From: JACCXG01 sp963785755
GTDB lineage: Bacteria; Acidobacteriota; Vicinamibacteria; Vicinamibacterales; 2-12-FULL-66-21
Length of the DNA stretch: 64,000 nt
Assembly: GCA_963785755.1 (NCBI GenBank)
Contig: CAWAXG010000058.1
Coordinates: 124,001 to 188,000 of the forward strand
Direction of reading: 5' to 3'
A model generated the notes under the pieces. It was not told the DNA's origin, did no database searches, and saw only the letters and a program-made list of their open reading frames with translations. Made by a program: the position numbers and the translations under genes. The stretch's first letter is position 1. The number at the start of each line of letters is the position of its first letter. This document shows, piece after piece, positions 31,654-43,600 of the stretch.

Positions 31654-31961
31654 GTGCCACTTCCGCAACTGTACGAAACGTCGCCACACGCGGCATCCGC
31701 GGCACAAATGGATTTCGATGCCCAGGTGTCGCGCTGGCGGCTCGCAGACCTGTATCTGAGCCGCTATTCTCCTCCGGGCCCGGGAAAAAACAAGGTCAAA
31801 ATGGAGTGTCACAGGGGTTTTCCCGATGCGTAACGAGTTACAGAAGCCGTAACCGTTTCAAGGGCTTACAGTCAGATCGCAGGTTCAGCTCTCTGGACGG
31901 CCATCGCTCTGATAAGCGAGAAAATGAGGCCGCGCATAGCATAGACGGACGAAAAGCCGGA
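31654..31961. other. Divergent promoter region, no gene seen
   Basis: 308 bases between the divergent VWA operon and the methyltransferase gene. No conserved frame. AT-rich patches near 31780-31870 may hold promoters for both sides; no clear operator. Confidence 0.5.
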
Positions 31962-32534
31962 ATGTCGATCCGTCACCTGACCCGTGCGTGGCTCTGCCTG
32001 CTGGTGTGCGTCGGCGCAACCGGCGGCAGCCTGCCTGCTCAGCCGTCGTCCGAGCGGCGGCCGGCCCGCCCCCCGGACATCTTCTTCCTGCCGACCTGGG
32101 AACCGGTCGTTTACGACATGCTGAAGCTCGCTGACGTGACGCGAGACGATGTGGTCTACGACCTCGGCTCGGGCGACGGACGGATTGTCATCCTCGCCGC
32201 GCAGAAATACGGCGCGCGGGGCGTCGGCATCGAGATCGATCCGAAGCTGGTGGCGATTTCGCGCCAGGTCGCGCGCGACGCGCAGGTAGCCGATCGCGTG
32301 ACGTTCCTCGAGGGCGATCTCTTCACCGCCAGGATCGCGGATGCCACCGTCGTGACCCTCTTCCTGTCCCCGCAGGTCAATCGGCGGCTCGAGTCCAAGC
32401 TGAAACGCGAGCTTCGCCCCGGCACCCGCATCGTGTCCCATCAGTTCGGGATCGGCGACTGGGCGCCGGACAGGACGATACGCACGGTGGAAGACGGTTC
32501 GAGTCTTTATCTGTGGACGGTGCGAGGGGGCTGA
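31962..32534 (+). CDS. Exported SAM-dependent methyltransferase
   Basis: 190 residues starting MSIRHLTRAWLCLLVCVGAT, a Sec signal, so the enzyme appears to act outside the cytoplasm or be membrane anchored. Class I methyltransferase motifs are present: DVVYDLGSGDGRIVILAAQK (motif I), GVGIEIDPKLVAISRQVARD (motif II/acidic residue), VTFLEGDLFTARIADATVV, and RPGTRIVSHQFGIGDWAPD. This exported family is widespread, and its substrate is unknown. The frame is open upstream to 31806, but the ATG at 31962 gives a sensible signal peptide. Convergent with the RDD gene, with a double hairpin between. Confidence 0.88.
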   Translation: MSIRHLTRAWLCLLVCVGATGGSLPAQPSSERRPARPPDIFFLPTWEPVVYDMLKLADVTRDDVVYDLGSGDGRIVILAAQKYGARGVGIEIDPKLVAISRQVARDAQVADRVTFLEGDLFTARIADATVVTLFLSPQVNRRLESKLKRELRPGTRIVSHQFGIGDWAPDRTIRTVEDGSSLYLWTVRGG

Positions 32535-32549
32535 CGATCACGCCCGTAG

Positions 32550-32596
32550 CGCGCCGCTTCAGCGGCGCGACGGCGACGCGGCGCTAAAGCGCCGCG
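32550..32596. repeat. Double GC hairpin between convergent genes
   Basis: CGCGCCGC-TTCA-GCGGCGCG (32550-32569) is followed by CGCGGCGCT-AA-AGCGCCGCG (32577-32596). The pair is a REP-like element; a second, similar pair lies at 53263-53323. Likely transcription end or 3' protection for the genes on both sides. Confidence 0.75.
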
Positions 32597-32619
32597 CTGT
32601 GAGCCCAGAAGCTCTCCTT

Positions 32620-33360
32620 TCACCGCCCGCGAAATTCCGCAGCGATCTCCTCCAGCAACAGTTCATCGGCAATGACCGATTCGGCCGGAACGTCGAGTCT
32701 TGCGCGCATTCGCTCCGCCAGCGATTTTGCGGTGCCGGCTCGCAGGTGATCGGGGAGGCTCCGTCGTCTGGCCAGGAACGTCTCGATCACGGTGATCTCC
32801 TGCGGCGACAGGCGTGCGGCGCCGCGGCGGCTCGTCGCGACGCGGCGCTCGGGGATCTCATGGCGTTCGATCGGCTGTTCGTGCACCACGACGGTGTCGG
32901 CCGCGAGATCGCCGAGGCGTTGGTTGCGCTCGGTGAGGAAGATCGAGAGCAGGCCGACGGTGTAGATGCCGGGCAGCTGATCGACGATCCGCAGGAGGTT
33001 TCTGAGCAGCGCGTCGAACACGGTGATCGGCCGGCCGGATGTGGTGATGACGCGAAGGCGGATCGCGCGCTTGCCCGGCGTCTGGCCGTTCCAGAGCGCT
33101 TCGAATAGGGCGTAGTAGCCGTAGTACAGCACGAAGCCGGCGATCACCAGCCCCGCGAGCGCCCAGGTGCCGAGGGTCGAGTCGAGATCGATGCGGATGA
33201 GGGTGGCGCCGAGGGCGAGCAGTCCGAGGATCGCGAAGCCGCCCAGCTGGATCAGCGTATCGATCGCGACCGCGAGAAAGCGGCTGCCGGCGCTGGCGAG
33301 CGGGAACTCGAGCGCGATTTGCTCCGGTGTCTCGATGGTAAGCTTTTCCGATGCCGGCAC
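32620..33360 (-). CDS. RDD-family membrane protein
   Basis: 246 residues if started at the GTG at 33358-33360 (VPASEKLTIETPEQIALEFP). The frame is open to 33603, but that part is Arg/Pro-rich antisense of the neighbour. The RDD domain is clear: AGSRFLAVAIDTLIQLGGFA, ALFEALWNGQTPGKRAIRLR, VITTSGRPITVFDALLRNLL and NQRLGDLAADTVVV. RDD proteins are three- or four-helix membrane proteins of poorly known, possibly transport-related function. It is divergent from the SpoIIM gene with overlapping starts, the usual partner arrangement. The C-terminal cytoplasmic tail is charged (RRGAARLSPQEITVIETFLA). Confidence 0.9.
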   Translation of the reverse strand: MPASEKLTIETPEQIALEFPLASAGSRFLAVAIDTLIQLGGFAILGLLALGATLIRIDLDSTLGTWALAGLVIAGFVLYYGYYALFEALWNGQTPGKRAIRLRVITTSGRPITVFDALLRNLLRIVDQLPGIYTVGLLSIFLTERNQRLGDLAADTVVVHEQPIERHEIPERRVATSRRGAARLSPQEITVIETFLARRRSLPDHLRAGTAKSLAERMRARLDVPAESVIADELLLEEIAAEFRGR

Positions 33361-34334
33361 CGGCGCTGTCCTCCCGCTGGATCGAAAAACGGAAAGGTCA
33401 CTGGGAGAGGCTGGAGGCGCTGCTGGAGCGCGGGCGCGGCGGCGTCTCCGTGCTGACGCATCAGGAGCTCCAGGAGCTCGCGTTATTGTACCGTCAGGCC
33501 GCCGCCGATCTCGCGGCGGCGCGCGAGTACGCGGCGAACGCCCAGCTCGCCGCCTATCTGAATCAGCTGCTCGGCCGCGCCCACAACCTCGTCTACGCGG
33601 CACGGCCGGCCCGCAGCCGCAGCATCATCACCTTCTACCGGCGCACGTTTCCCCAGGTCTTTCGCGAGACGTGGGCGTACACCGCGGCCGCGACCGCGCT
33701 GTTCGCGGTCGGCGCGCTCGCCGGCATCGGCCTCTCGCTCAGCGATCCCGGCTTTCAACGCTTCGTCCTCGGCGGAACGATGATCGACACGATCGACCGC
33801 CGCGAGATGTGGACGCATTCGATCCTGTCGGTCAAGCCGCTCGCGTCGAGCGCCATTCTCACCAACAACCTCAGCGTCGCGTTCAGCGCCTTCGCCCTGG
33901 GGATGCTGGCCGGCCTCGGCACCATCTACATCATGGTGTTCAACGGCATCATGATCGGCGTCATCGGCACCGCGTGCCACCGCGCGGGGATGAGCGTGCC
34001 GCTCTGGAGCTTCGTGTCGCCGCACGGCGCCCTCGAGCTGCCGGCGATCTTCATCGCCGGAGGCGCCGGGCTGCTGCTCGCCCGCGGCATCCTCGCGCCC
34101 GGTCTGCTGTCGCGGCGCGACGCGCTGGCCGAATCGGGCGCCGCCGCGATCCGGCTGCTGCTCGGCGTCTTCCCGCTGCTGATTCTGGCGGGCATCATCG
34201 AAGGCTTCGTGTCGCCCACGCCGATCGACCCCGCCGTCAAGTTCGTGATCGGCGCGGCGCTCTTCGTGTTGCTGTCGCTGTATGTCGGCGGGACGGCGCG
34301 TGTGGATTCGAGGCTGCCGGTCACGAACCTTTAG
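33351..34334 (+). CDS. SpoIIM-like stage II sporulation protein M family membrane protein
   Basis: 327 residues. Helical N-terminal RWIEKRKGHWERLEALLERG and LALLYRQAAADLAAAREYAA, then several membrane segments, with the family pattern of AILTNNLSVAFSAFALGMLA and GVIGTACHRAGMSVPLWSFV. Members lie next to RDD, MoxR and DUF58 genes in non-sporulating bacteria, where they form a membrane-remodelling or envelope complex of unclear function. Start ATG at 33351 lies ten bases inside the divergent RDD gene; no alternative ATG follows in the leader. Ends with a stop 300 bases before the giant gene. Confidence 0.9.
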   Translation: MPAPALSSRWIEKRKGHWERLEALLERGRGGVSVLTHQELQELALLYRQAAADLAAAREYAANAQLAAYLNQLLGRAHNLVYAARPARSRSIITFYRRTFPQVFRETWAYTAAATALFAVGALAGIGLSLSDPGFQRFVLGGTMIDTIDRREMWTHSILSVKPLASSAILTNNLSVAFSAFALGMLAGLGTIYIMVFNGIMIGVIGTACHRAGMSVPLWSFVSPHGALELPAIFIAGGAGLLLARGILAPGLLSRRDALAESGAAAIRLLLGVFPLLILAGIIEGFVSPTPIDPAVKFVIGAALFVLLSLYVGGTARVDSRLPVTNL

Positions 34335-34634
34335 TCTTCCCTGCTGCGACCTTCAAATAACGAAAAAAGACGTGATTTTACTGGCGATTTTTCGTTGCCG
34401 CTGAGCTAGAATTTCCGCCTCTCGATCAATTCCTCGGCGGTGTCGGTGAGCTGCGACCCGGCGCTCGCGCGTGAGCACGTCGCCGTCTGTTCTGTGCGTC
34501 GCCGCTACCCGTGTCCTCCTGGCGCATCGAGGTGAGGGGTCGGCTCCACTCGACCCCTCGTACATCAACCGGTACGAATCACTTGGGCGCTCGAGGGCCG
34601 CTACATGCGGCCGCCATTTCCTGCGGAGCTGCAG
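34335..34634. other. Leader of the giant gene, no separate gene seen
   Basis: 300 bases containing an AT-rich stretch (34355-34420) with an inverted repeat, CGAAAAA (34361-34367) and TTTTTCG (34388-34394). This is the only plausible place for a promoter of the 15-kb gene; no confident -35/-10 pair. SD GGAG at 34621-34624 (12 bases before the chosen ATG). Confidence 0.5.
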
Positions 34635-37600
34635 ATGGGTCGAGAGAGCACGCGGCGACGAACCAGTTGGCGCGCGAGCATCCTGCTCGCCTGTGCGTTT
34701 CTTCTCGGCCTCGAGAGTGTGCGCGCCCAACAGGCGCCCTCATCGAGTCCCAACGTCAACGTCATCTCGGGCACCGGCGCGGATGGCGATTGGACGCTGC
34801 AGCGCCAGAACGAGCCGTCGCTCGCATGCTCGAGCCGTAACCCGCTTCACTGCCTGGCGGGCGCCAACGACTATCGAACGGTCGACATTCCGTTTCCCGC
34901 GAGCGGGGAGAAGATCACCGGTGACGCGTGGCTCGGTTGGTACACGACGCGCGACGGCGGATTGACCTGGCGCACGCGGCTGCTGCCGGGATTCCCGCAG
35001 GACACCTCGCCGGTTGGTCTCGCATCGCCCTTGCGCGGCTACCGCGCCGGTGCCGACCCGGTGGTCCGGGCGGGCACGAACGGGCTCTTCTACTACGCTG
35101 GTCTCGCGTTCAACCGCGAGGAAGGAGGCGGCAGCGCGATCTTCGTCGCCCGATTCACCGACAGCAACAACCAGGAAGGAACGGCGGGCGATCCCATCGA
35201 CTATCTCGGCGCGTCCATCGTCCACCGGATCGGGTCACCGCCAGTCGTGGCGCGTCGTCAGGATCGCCCGGATCGTCGTGCGCCTGTGACCGCGAGCAAG
35301 GCCGCGCCGCGGAATACGCGCGTTCGGGCCGGTGCGGAACAGTCCGACGCGAGTCAGTTGGTCGACAAACCCTGGATTGCCGTGGACGTCCCACGCGCGG
35401 GGGCCCGAACCTGCTCGATCGGGGGAGGCGGCACGGGTGTGCCGCGGCAGACGTTCCCGGGCGGGCGCGTGTATGTGGCGTACGCGCTATTCGATGGGCC
35501 GGATGAAACCCGCGGGCGGATCATGTTCAGCAGTTCGGCCGACTGCGGCAGCACGTGGAGCGCGCCGCGTCTGCTCGGCCGGGTGCCGAGCGCCGACGTG
35601 AATGACGATGGCGTCGCCGACACCCGTGACGCGTCGCAGGCGGTGGTTACGCTCGGCTCACGCTGCGGCCAGAAGCGCTTTCTCGAGAACGCAGACATCG
35701 ACAACAACTGCCGGGTCGATCCGGCGGATCTGTTGTTCATCACGCGCGGCATCGGCCAGCCGGTCCCGACGCAGCCACGGCTCTCCCAGGGCGTCACGAT
35801 GGCGATCGACCCGCGGACGGGCGCGCTGCAGCTCGCGTGGCGGCAGTTCAACGACGGCGCGCTCGGCGACGCGATCGTGGCCATTCGCACCACTGACGGA
35901 GGAGAGAGCTTCGGTCCTCCCACCGTCGTCACCGTGCTCAGGCCGCTCGATCAGGGCACGACCGATACGTCGTTCAGGACCAATGCGTTCCCGACCATGG
36001 CGTTCGACGGCGCCGGGCGAGTCTATCTCGCCTGGTCGGCGCGAGGGTATGCGAGTCTTCGCCCTGATCCCGTCTCGGGCGACGCGAGAGTGGTGCTGTC
36101 GTCATCTACGGACGGGAGGACCTGGTCGACACCCGTACCGGTAGAGAACCACAACGAACCCGGCCATCAGATCATGCCGGCGCTGACGTTTGCGCAGGGG
36201 AAGCTTCAGCTGCTCTACTACGACCTGCGCGAAGACAAGTCGCAGCTCTTCGGGCCATACGTCGACGAACAGCCGATCCTCAACGGACCGCCGCCTCGCG
36301 TGCGGCACACCATCGACGTCCAGGGCGCGCAGGCCGATCCCGGACCGTTCCCGATATTCACGCCGTTCCGCCTGTCGCAATATCGGTTCGGCGGGGCGAC
36401 GGGATCGAAGACGCTCCAGCAGCTCGACTTCAACCCGCCGAATCTCCCCCTCTTCCGGCTGGGCACGACGCCCTTCCTCGGCGATTACCTGGATGTGGCG
36501 CCGGAAACGCCGTTCGTTCGGATTGGATCGACGTGGAGTTTCAATACCGCGGCGACGGCGAATCCCGTGTTTCACGGCATCTGGACGGACAACCGTGATA
36601 TCCGGCCGCCGGGCAACGGTGACTGGACCGCCTATACACCGCCTGATCCCCCGTTTGCGCGTCCGACGACGAGCGCCTTCGATCCGACACAGACCGTCCC
36701 CGCGTGCGTGCCCGGGCAGGCTGGGATGCGCAACCAGAACATCTACACGTCGCGCATCACGAGAGGTCTGGTCGTCGGCGCGATCGGGAATACGCGGCGG
36801 CTCGACGACATGCAGCGCAGCTTCCCGGTATTCGCGCAGAACGACGGTCGGGTCGTGCGCAGCTATCGGTTGAGGATCGTGAACCAGCCCGTTGGCGGTT
36901 CGGCGTCCTTCAAACAGTTCGAGCAGCTGACGAGCCTCGACGTGGAGGTCCCGCCGAGGTCCACGGTGGCGAGGACCGTTTTCGCGCGCTCCACTGCTCC
37001 ATATGCGCAAGTCAACGTCTCGGTCACCGAGATTGAGGCGCCCGGCGGCGCCGCCGTTCCGGGCGGACAGCAGGGGACGATCATCCTGAATCCGGATCCC
37101 ACCAACCCGGACCTGGAGAACCCCGATCTCGAGAACCCCGACCTCGAGAACCCCGACCTCGAGAATGCCGAAGTCCACAATCCCGATCTCGAGAACGCAA
37201 CCGTGCGGAACCCGGACCTCGAGAACCCGGATCTCGAAAACCCCGACCTCGAGAATCCCGACCTCGAGAACGTGACGGTCGCGAATCCTTCGATTCTCAA
37301 TCCCGACCTCGAGAACCCGGATCTCGAAAACCCCGATCTCGAGAACCCCGACCTCGAAAACCCGGATCTCGAGAACGCCAATCTCGTCAACGGCGGGTTG
37401 AGCGACACGACGTGGGTGCTGACCAACAAGGGCAACACTGCCGGGTCATTCACGGTCAAGTTGTCCCTCAACCGGGCGCTGCCCACCGGTTTCAAGAGTC
37501 AGCTGATCGCGCACAAGGTGTATCAGACGCCGGCGGCACTGGGCTGCTCGCTGTTGCAGCAATCGCAGACGGTGCTCCTCGCGAACATCCCGAATCCAAC

Positions 37601-40600
37601 CTTTGTCTCTGCCGGCGAACTGGTGAATCCTGATCTGGAAAACCCCGACCTCGAGAACCTGACTGTTGCTCTCGCGCCGGGCGAGACGGCGCGCATCACG
37701 CTCCGCGTGTTCGACCCGGATCGCCGCGATACCGTGACGTATCGGGCAGCAGAGGGCGTGTCGCCCGTCGCAGTGGCGCAGGCAGTAAGCACTCCGGAGG
37801 TCGAGCAGGGAATTACGCAACCGGCGGCTGCGGGCGTGCTGGCAGGGGACACAGTGGTTGCCGGCGGCACGACGGGCGGCGGCTACTCGGACACGCTCCA
37901 GTCGACGCTGCCCTGCACGTGGACCCTCGCTGGCGGCACCATTCCTCCGGGAGTGACGCTCGACGCGTCGGGCACGCTCACCGGCACGCCGACCACCCAG
38001 GGCACGTTCACGTTCACGGCGCGTTGCCAGACGGCGTCGGGGATCACCGACTACCGGACGGTCACCATCACGGTTGGCGCAGTCGGTTCCGCCGCCAACC
38101 TCCATATCGCCGCCACCGCACCAGCCGATCCGGTTTCGATCGGCACGCCCTTCTCGTATTCGATGAACGTGTCGAACGCCGGCCCGGGCCCGGCGACGAA
38201 CGTGCGGCTTGTCGACACGCTTCCGGAAGGCACCACCTTCGTCAGCGCGACGACGACGGCCGGATCGTGCCGCCACGCGAACGGAACGCTGATCTGCGAC
38301 CTCGGAACGCTTCCCAGCGGCGGCGCTGCCACGATCGTGCTGACCGTCACGCCGACAATCGGCGGCTCGCACCGCAACACCGCCACGGTGTCCGCCGACC
38401 AGGCCGATCCCATCGTCACCAACAACAGCTCAGTCAGCACGACATCGACCACAGGCGGGGTGACCGCGTGTGCGACCGTGTGCTTCTCCGGCCCGACCAG
38501 CTACTTCGCGAGTGACGTGGGCACGTCGTTCGGCGCGGTCCACGGAGACTTCAACAACGACGGCTTCGTCGATCTCGCATACGGACCCGCGGGCGTGAAC
38601 ACCGTCGGCATCCTGCTCGGCAACGGCACGGGAGGGTTCGGCGCGCCGATGACGTTGACCATTCCTGGCGCTCCCGACGCGGGCGCCGTCGCCGACTTCA
38701 ACAAGGATGGGAACGCAGACCTCGTCGTCTTGTCGCATGACGTCGCCGAGCTCTGGGTGCTGGCCGGCAATGGTCTCGGCGGATTCAGCCTCACCACGAC
38801 GGTGGCGCTGCCGACCACCATGGACAACGTAGTGTCTGCGGACTTCAATCGTGACGGCAACGCTGACGTCGCGCTGGCCGGCGATGTTGCGGGCCCGCTG
38901 TTGACCATCCTGTACGGTCTCGGCAACGGAACGTTCCAGGCGCCGACGACCATCGGTACCACTACCGAGTCGTCGAGCGTACAGACCGACGACTTCAACA
39001 ACGACGGCAACCCCGACCTGGTCCTGCACATAGACGGCGTCGGCCTGACCGTCATCCTCGGCAACGGCGCCAGCGGCTTCCAGGCGCCGGCGAGCATTCC
39101 AGTCACGGACGCGTCGGGCGTCATCAAAGTCGGAGACCTCACCGGCGACGGCAAGGCCGATCTCATCGTCGGAACCGTGCCACCAACCGGGAGCAGCCAG
39201 CTGTGGCTCTTCGCCGGCAATGGCGCGGGCGGATTCACGGCGTCCGGCCAGGTGGGCAGCCCGCTGACCGATGACGCGCCTAATGTCGGCGACTTCGACA
39301 GTGATGGCGATCTGGATCTCGTCTGGGCGCGATCCGGCGGCGGCGTCGGAATTCAGCTGAATGATAGCGACGGGAACTTCGGGGCGCCGATCTACTTCTC
39401 CACGCTACAGACATCGCAGCCCATCGTCGCCGATCTCAACGGCGACGGACGGCCGGATCTCGCGCTGGCCGTCGGGAATGAGTTCATGGGCCAGAGCCAG
39501 GTGCTGGTGTTCCTGAACACGTGCGATCAACCACCGGCGGATCTCGCGGTGACTCTACAACTGCCCGCAGCGCCACCCGTCGAGGGCGAGACGTTCACCT
39601 ACACCATTGACGTGACGAATAGCGGACCGAATGCGGCGAATGGCGTGCAGCTGGACTTCACCCATGGGCCGTCGGCGGAGGTCGTGGCCGTCGGCACCTC
39701 GACTGGCACGTGCAGCGACGTTCCGCTGGCGGTGAGGTGCCAGCTCGGGACCTGTCGCAAGTGGGACGTCGCTACAGTTCACCATCCAGGTCCGGCCGCT
39801 TGCGGGTGGAACGCTGGAGAGTCCGTCGGTGTCACCGGTACTGCGTCGGATCCGAACCCGGCCAACAATGCGGCCTATTCGACGACCGACATCACGGCCG
39901 CTGCCACCACGCATGTCGTCACCAACACGAACGACAGCGGCCCTGGATCGCTGCATCTCGCAATCCAAAGAGCAAACGACCCTGGCCCGCGCGACAGGAT
40001 CACATTCAACATTCCTGGCGGGGGCCCGCATACGATTCGCCCGACCACATCTTCGCCGCTGCCGCAGATCAATCAGCCGGTCGAGATCGACGGCACAACG
40101 CAGCCAGGCTACGCCGGCACTCCGCTCATCGAGATCAGCGGCGAGCTCGCCGGTCCGGTACCGGGACTGATCGTGAACGGTACGAACAGCCTGCTTCGGG
40201 GTCTGGCCATCAACCGGTTCGCGGCGCAGGCCGGCATCGGGCTCGGCGGAGCCGGAGGCCACACGATCGAAGCCAGCTTCCTCGGCACCAACACCAGCGG
40301 GACCGTCGCACTTCCGAATCGGCAAGGGGTCCTCATCCTGTCGCCCAACAACGTCATCGGAGGATCGACGGCGTCGGCGCGGAATCTGATCTCCGGGAAC
40401 ACATTTGCAGGTGTTGCCATCGCCAATGCCGCGGCCACGGGCAACCTCGTGTCGGGTAACTTCATCGGCACGACCCTCGCCGGAACCGCGGCGCTCCCCA
40501 ACGGCGCCGATGGGATCAGCGTCCGCAGCAATAACAACACCATCGGCGGCACCGTAGCCGGCAGCGGCAACTTGATCTCGGGGAACCTCGGCGACGGCAT

Positions 40601-43600
40601 CGACATCACTGGAGCGTTCTCGGGCAACATCGTGCAAGGCAACCGCATCGGCACGAACGCGGACGGGACCGCTGCGATTCCCAATACCTCCCACGGCATC
40701 ACCCTCGTCAACGCAGCCACCAACAACACGGTGGGAGGAACGTCGGCGACGGCGCGGAACGTTCTGTCGGGCAACGGCGCCTACGGAGTCTTCATCAGCG
40801 GCGCCGGCACGACGGTGAACCGCGTCATTGGGAACTTCATCGGGACGAGCCAGGACGGCACTGCGGCGGTCGCGAATCAGCTGTCGGGCGTGGCCGTGAC
40901 ACAAGGGGCTGCCGGCAACATCATCGGTGGCACGGACTCGACCGAACGCAACATCATCTCTGGCAATACCGGCAACGGTGTCTTCTTCATCTCGACTGCT
41001 GGAACCGGCAACACGGTTCTCGGGAACTACATCGGGACCAACGCGGGGGGCACGGCCGCGCTCGGCAATGGCGTGGACGGTGTCGTCGTTCGCAGCAGCG
41101 GGAACACCATCGGCGGAACTACCGCCGGAGCCGGCAATGTGATCTCGGGGAATCTGAACGACGGCGTCGATATCGGCGGAGGCGTGAGCGGCACGGTGGT
41201 GCAGGGGAATCTCATCGGCACGAACGCCGATGGCTCCGCGGCCCTGCCGAACATGTTCCAGGGCGTCTGGGTCGCCGGCGGCGCGAACAACAACATCATC
41301 GGCGGCGTGACGGCGGGCGCGCGGAACGTGCTCTCGGGTAACGCCTCGTCGGGCGTGGTGATCAACGCCGCCGGCACGACGGCCAACAGCGTCGTCGGGA
41401 ATCTCATCGGCACCAATCCGGCAGGCACCGCGGCGATTCCGAACCAGATCAATGGCGTCGGCGTGACGAACGGGGCAGCCGGCAACGTCATTGGTGGAAG
41501 CCAGCCGGCCGAGCGCAACATCATCTCCGGCAATCTTGGAGTGGGCGTTGGCTTCTTCGGGACGGCAGCAGGTGGCGGCAACACGCTGGTCGGCAATTTC
41601 ATCGGCACCGACTTCACCGGCAGCCAGCCTCTCGGCAACAGCGGCACCGGTGTCTACATCCAGACGAGCGGCAACAGCATCGGCAGCGCCGCGACCGGCA
41701 CCGGCAATACGATCGCGAACAACGGCTTCGTCGGTGTGCACGTCGATTCCGGAACTGGCAATGCGATCGTCAACAACCGCATCTTCGCCAACGGCAGCCT
41801 GGGCATCGACCTCGCACCTCTTGGTGTGACGCCGAACGATCCCGGCGATGGAGACAACGGTCCGAATACCCTGGTGAACTTCCCCGGTACTCAGCTCGGC
41901 GAGAATCGTGGGAAGCGACGTCAGGGTCCAGGTCACACTCGATCCCACACCGGCTGGACCCTTCACGGTCCACTTCTATGCAAACCCGGCGTGTGATCCG
42001 TCTGGAGCCGGCGAAGGGCAGACTCCAATCGGTGTGGCGTCATTCGGCGTCAGCACCAACCCCACCGTCACCTTCGAGGGCGTGTTCCCGGCGGCGCAGG
42101 TCCCAGCCGGCAGCTTCCTGACCGCGACGACGACTGATGGCGGGAACAACACCTCGGAGTTCTCGCAGTGCGAGCAGGTCGACGCGACTGCAGGCACCGC
42201 CAATCTCGCGATCACGGTGAGCGACTCACCGGATCCCGTGGTGGCTGACTCGCCGCTGACCTACCTGATGACCGTCTCGAACAGCGGTCCGGACGCGGGG
42301 AGCGCTGCGGTGGTGACAGACGTCCTGCCGGCCGGCGTGACGTTCGTGTCGGCGAACGCATCGAGCGGATCCTGCACCGGTACATCGACCGTCACCTGCA
42401 ACCTCGGCTCGCTCGCGGTCGGCGCGAACGCCACGGTGTCGATCGTCGTCACGCCGACGATCGCGGGGTCGGTGTCGAACACCGCTACCGTGTCGGCGAG
42501 CGGGACCGATCCCGATGGGGCCAACAACTCGGCGACCGCGTCGACGACGGTGACTCCCTCCGGGCCGTTCGCGTTCGTCGTCACGACCACGCAGGATTCA
42601 GGGGCGGGCTCGCTGCGGCAGGCGATTCTCGACGCCAATGCCAGGCAGGGCCCCGATTCGATCACGTTTGCCATCCCAGGCGAGGGTGTGCGGACCATTG
42701 CCTCGGCTGGACTGCCGGCGATCACCGACCCGGTCACGATCGACGCCACGACGCAGACCGGTTTTGCCGGCACGCCACTCGTCGAGTTGACGGCCTCCGA
42801 AGCGCCGGCCGGCGCGAACGGTCTTGTGGTGAGCGCGCCCGACACAGTGATCCGGGGCCTCATCATCAACCGCTGGTCCGGGAGCGGGATCGTGATCCAG
42901 GGGCCGCATTTCGCCACGGTGGCGGGGAACTGGATCGGCACGGCTTCTGACGGCGCCTCTGCCGCCGGGAACGGCAACGGCGTCCTGATCCGCACATCCG
43001 GCCACACCATCGGCGGGTCGACGACCGCCGAGCGTAACGTCATCTCGGGCAATACGATCGGCGTGAACATCGACTCGACGTCGGCGCTCGGAAACACGAT
43101 CGTCGGCAACTACATCGGGACGGACCATACCGGCGCGCTGGATCTCGGCAACACGGAGGCGGGTGTTCGCGTCCTCGGCGAGGCCACCACAATCGGCGGG
43201 CCGGCGCAGGGCAACGGCAACCTGATTTCAGGAAACAATCAGGCGGGCATACTGCTCGACGGCGGCGCGACCGCCAACACGGTTGCTGGGAACGCGATCG
43301 GCACCGATGCCACTCGAACGACCGCACTGCCGAATGGCATCGGGATTCAGTTCGGGCCGGACGGCGCGTCGAGCAACAGTATTGGTGGAACCGATAGCGG
43401 ACACGGGAACCTCATCGCCTTCAACGACCGGCGCTGGCATCAGCGTCGCCGGTCTCAGCACCAACAACGCCATCCGGGGCAACGCCATCCGCGACAACGG
43501 CGCGCTTGGTATCGATCTCAACGCGGACGGGGTGACGGCCAACGACGCGGGCGACGGCGACGAGGGCGCCAACGATCGACAGAATTTCCCGGTGCTGAGC

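Noticed and set aside
36102..37178. Minus-strand frame with VGVLE-type repeats, and appearance of a CRISPR-like array at 37.1-37.4 kb
   Set aside because: It is the reverse reading of the 15-bp PDLEN coding repeat; there are no spacers of uniform length and the plus frame is clearly coding.
39555..41966. 803-codon minus-strand frame opposite the beta-helix block
   Set aside because: Antisense of repeat coding DNA; no motif or signal.
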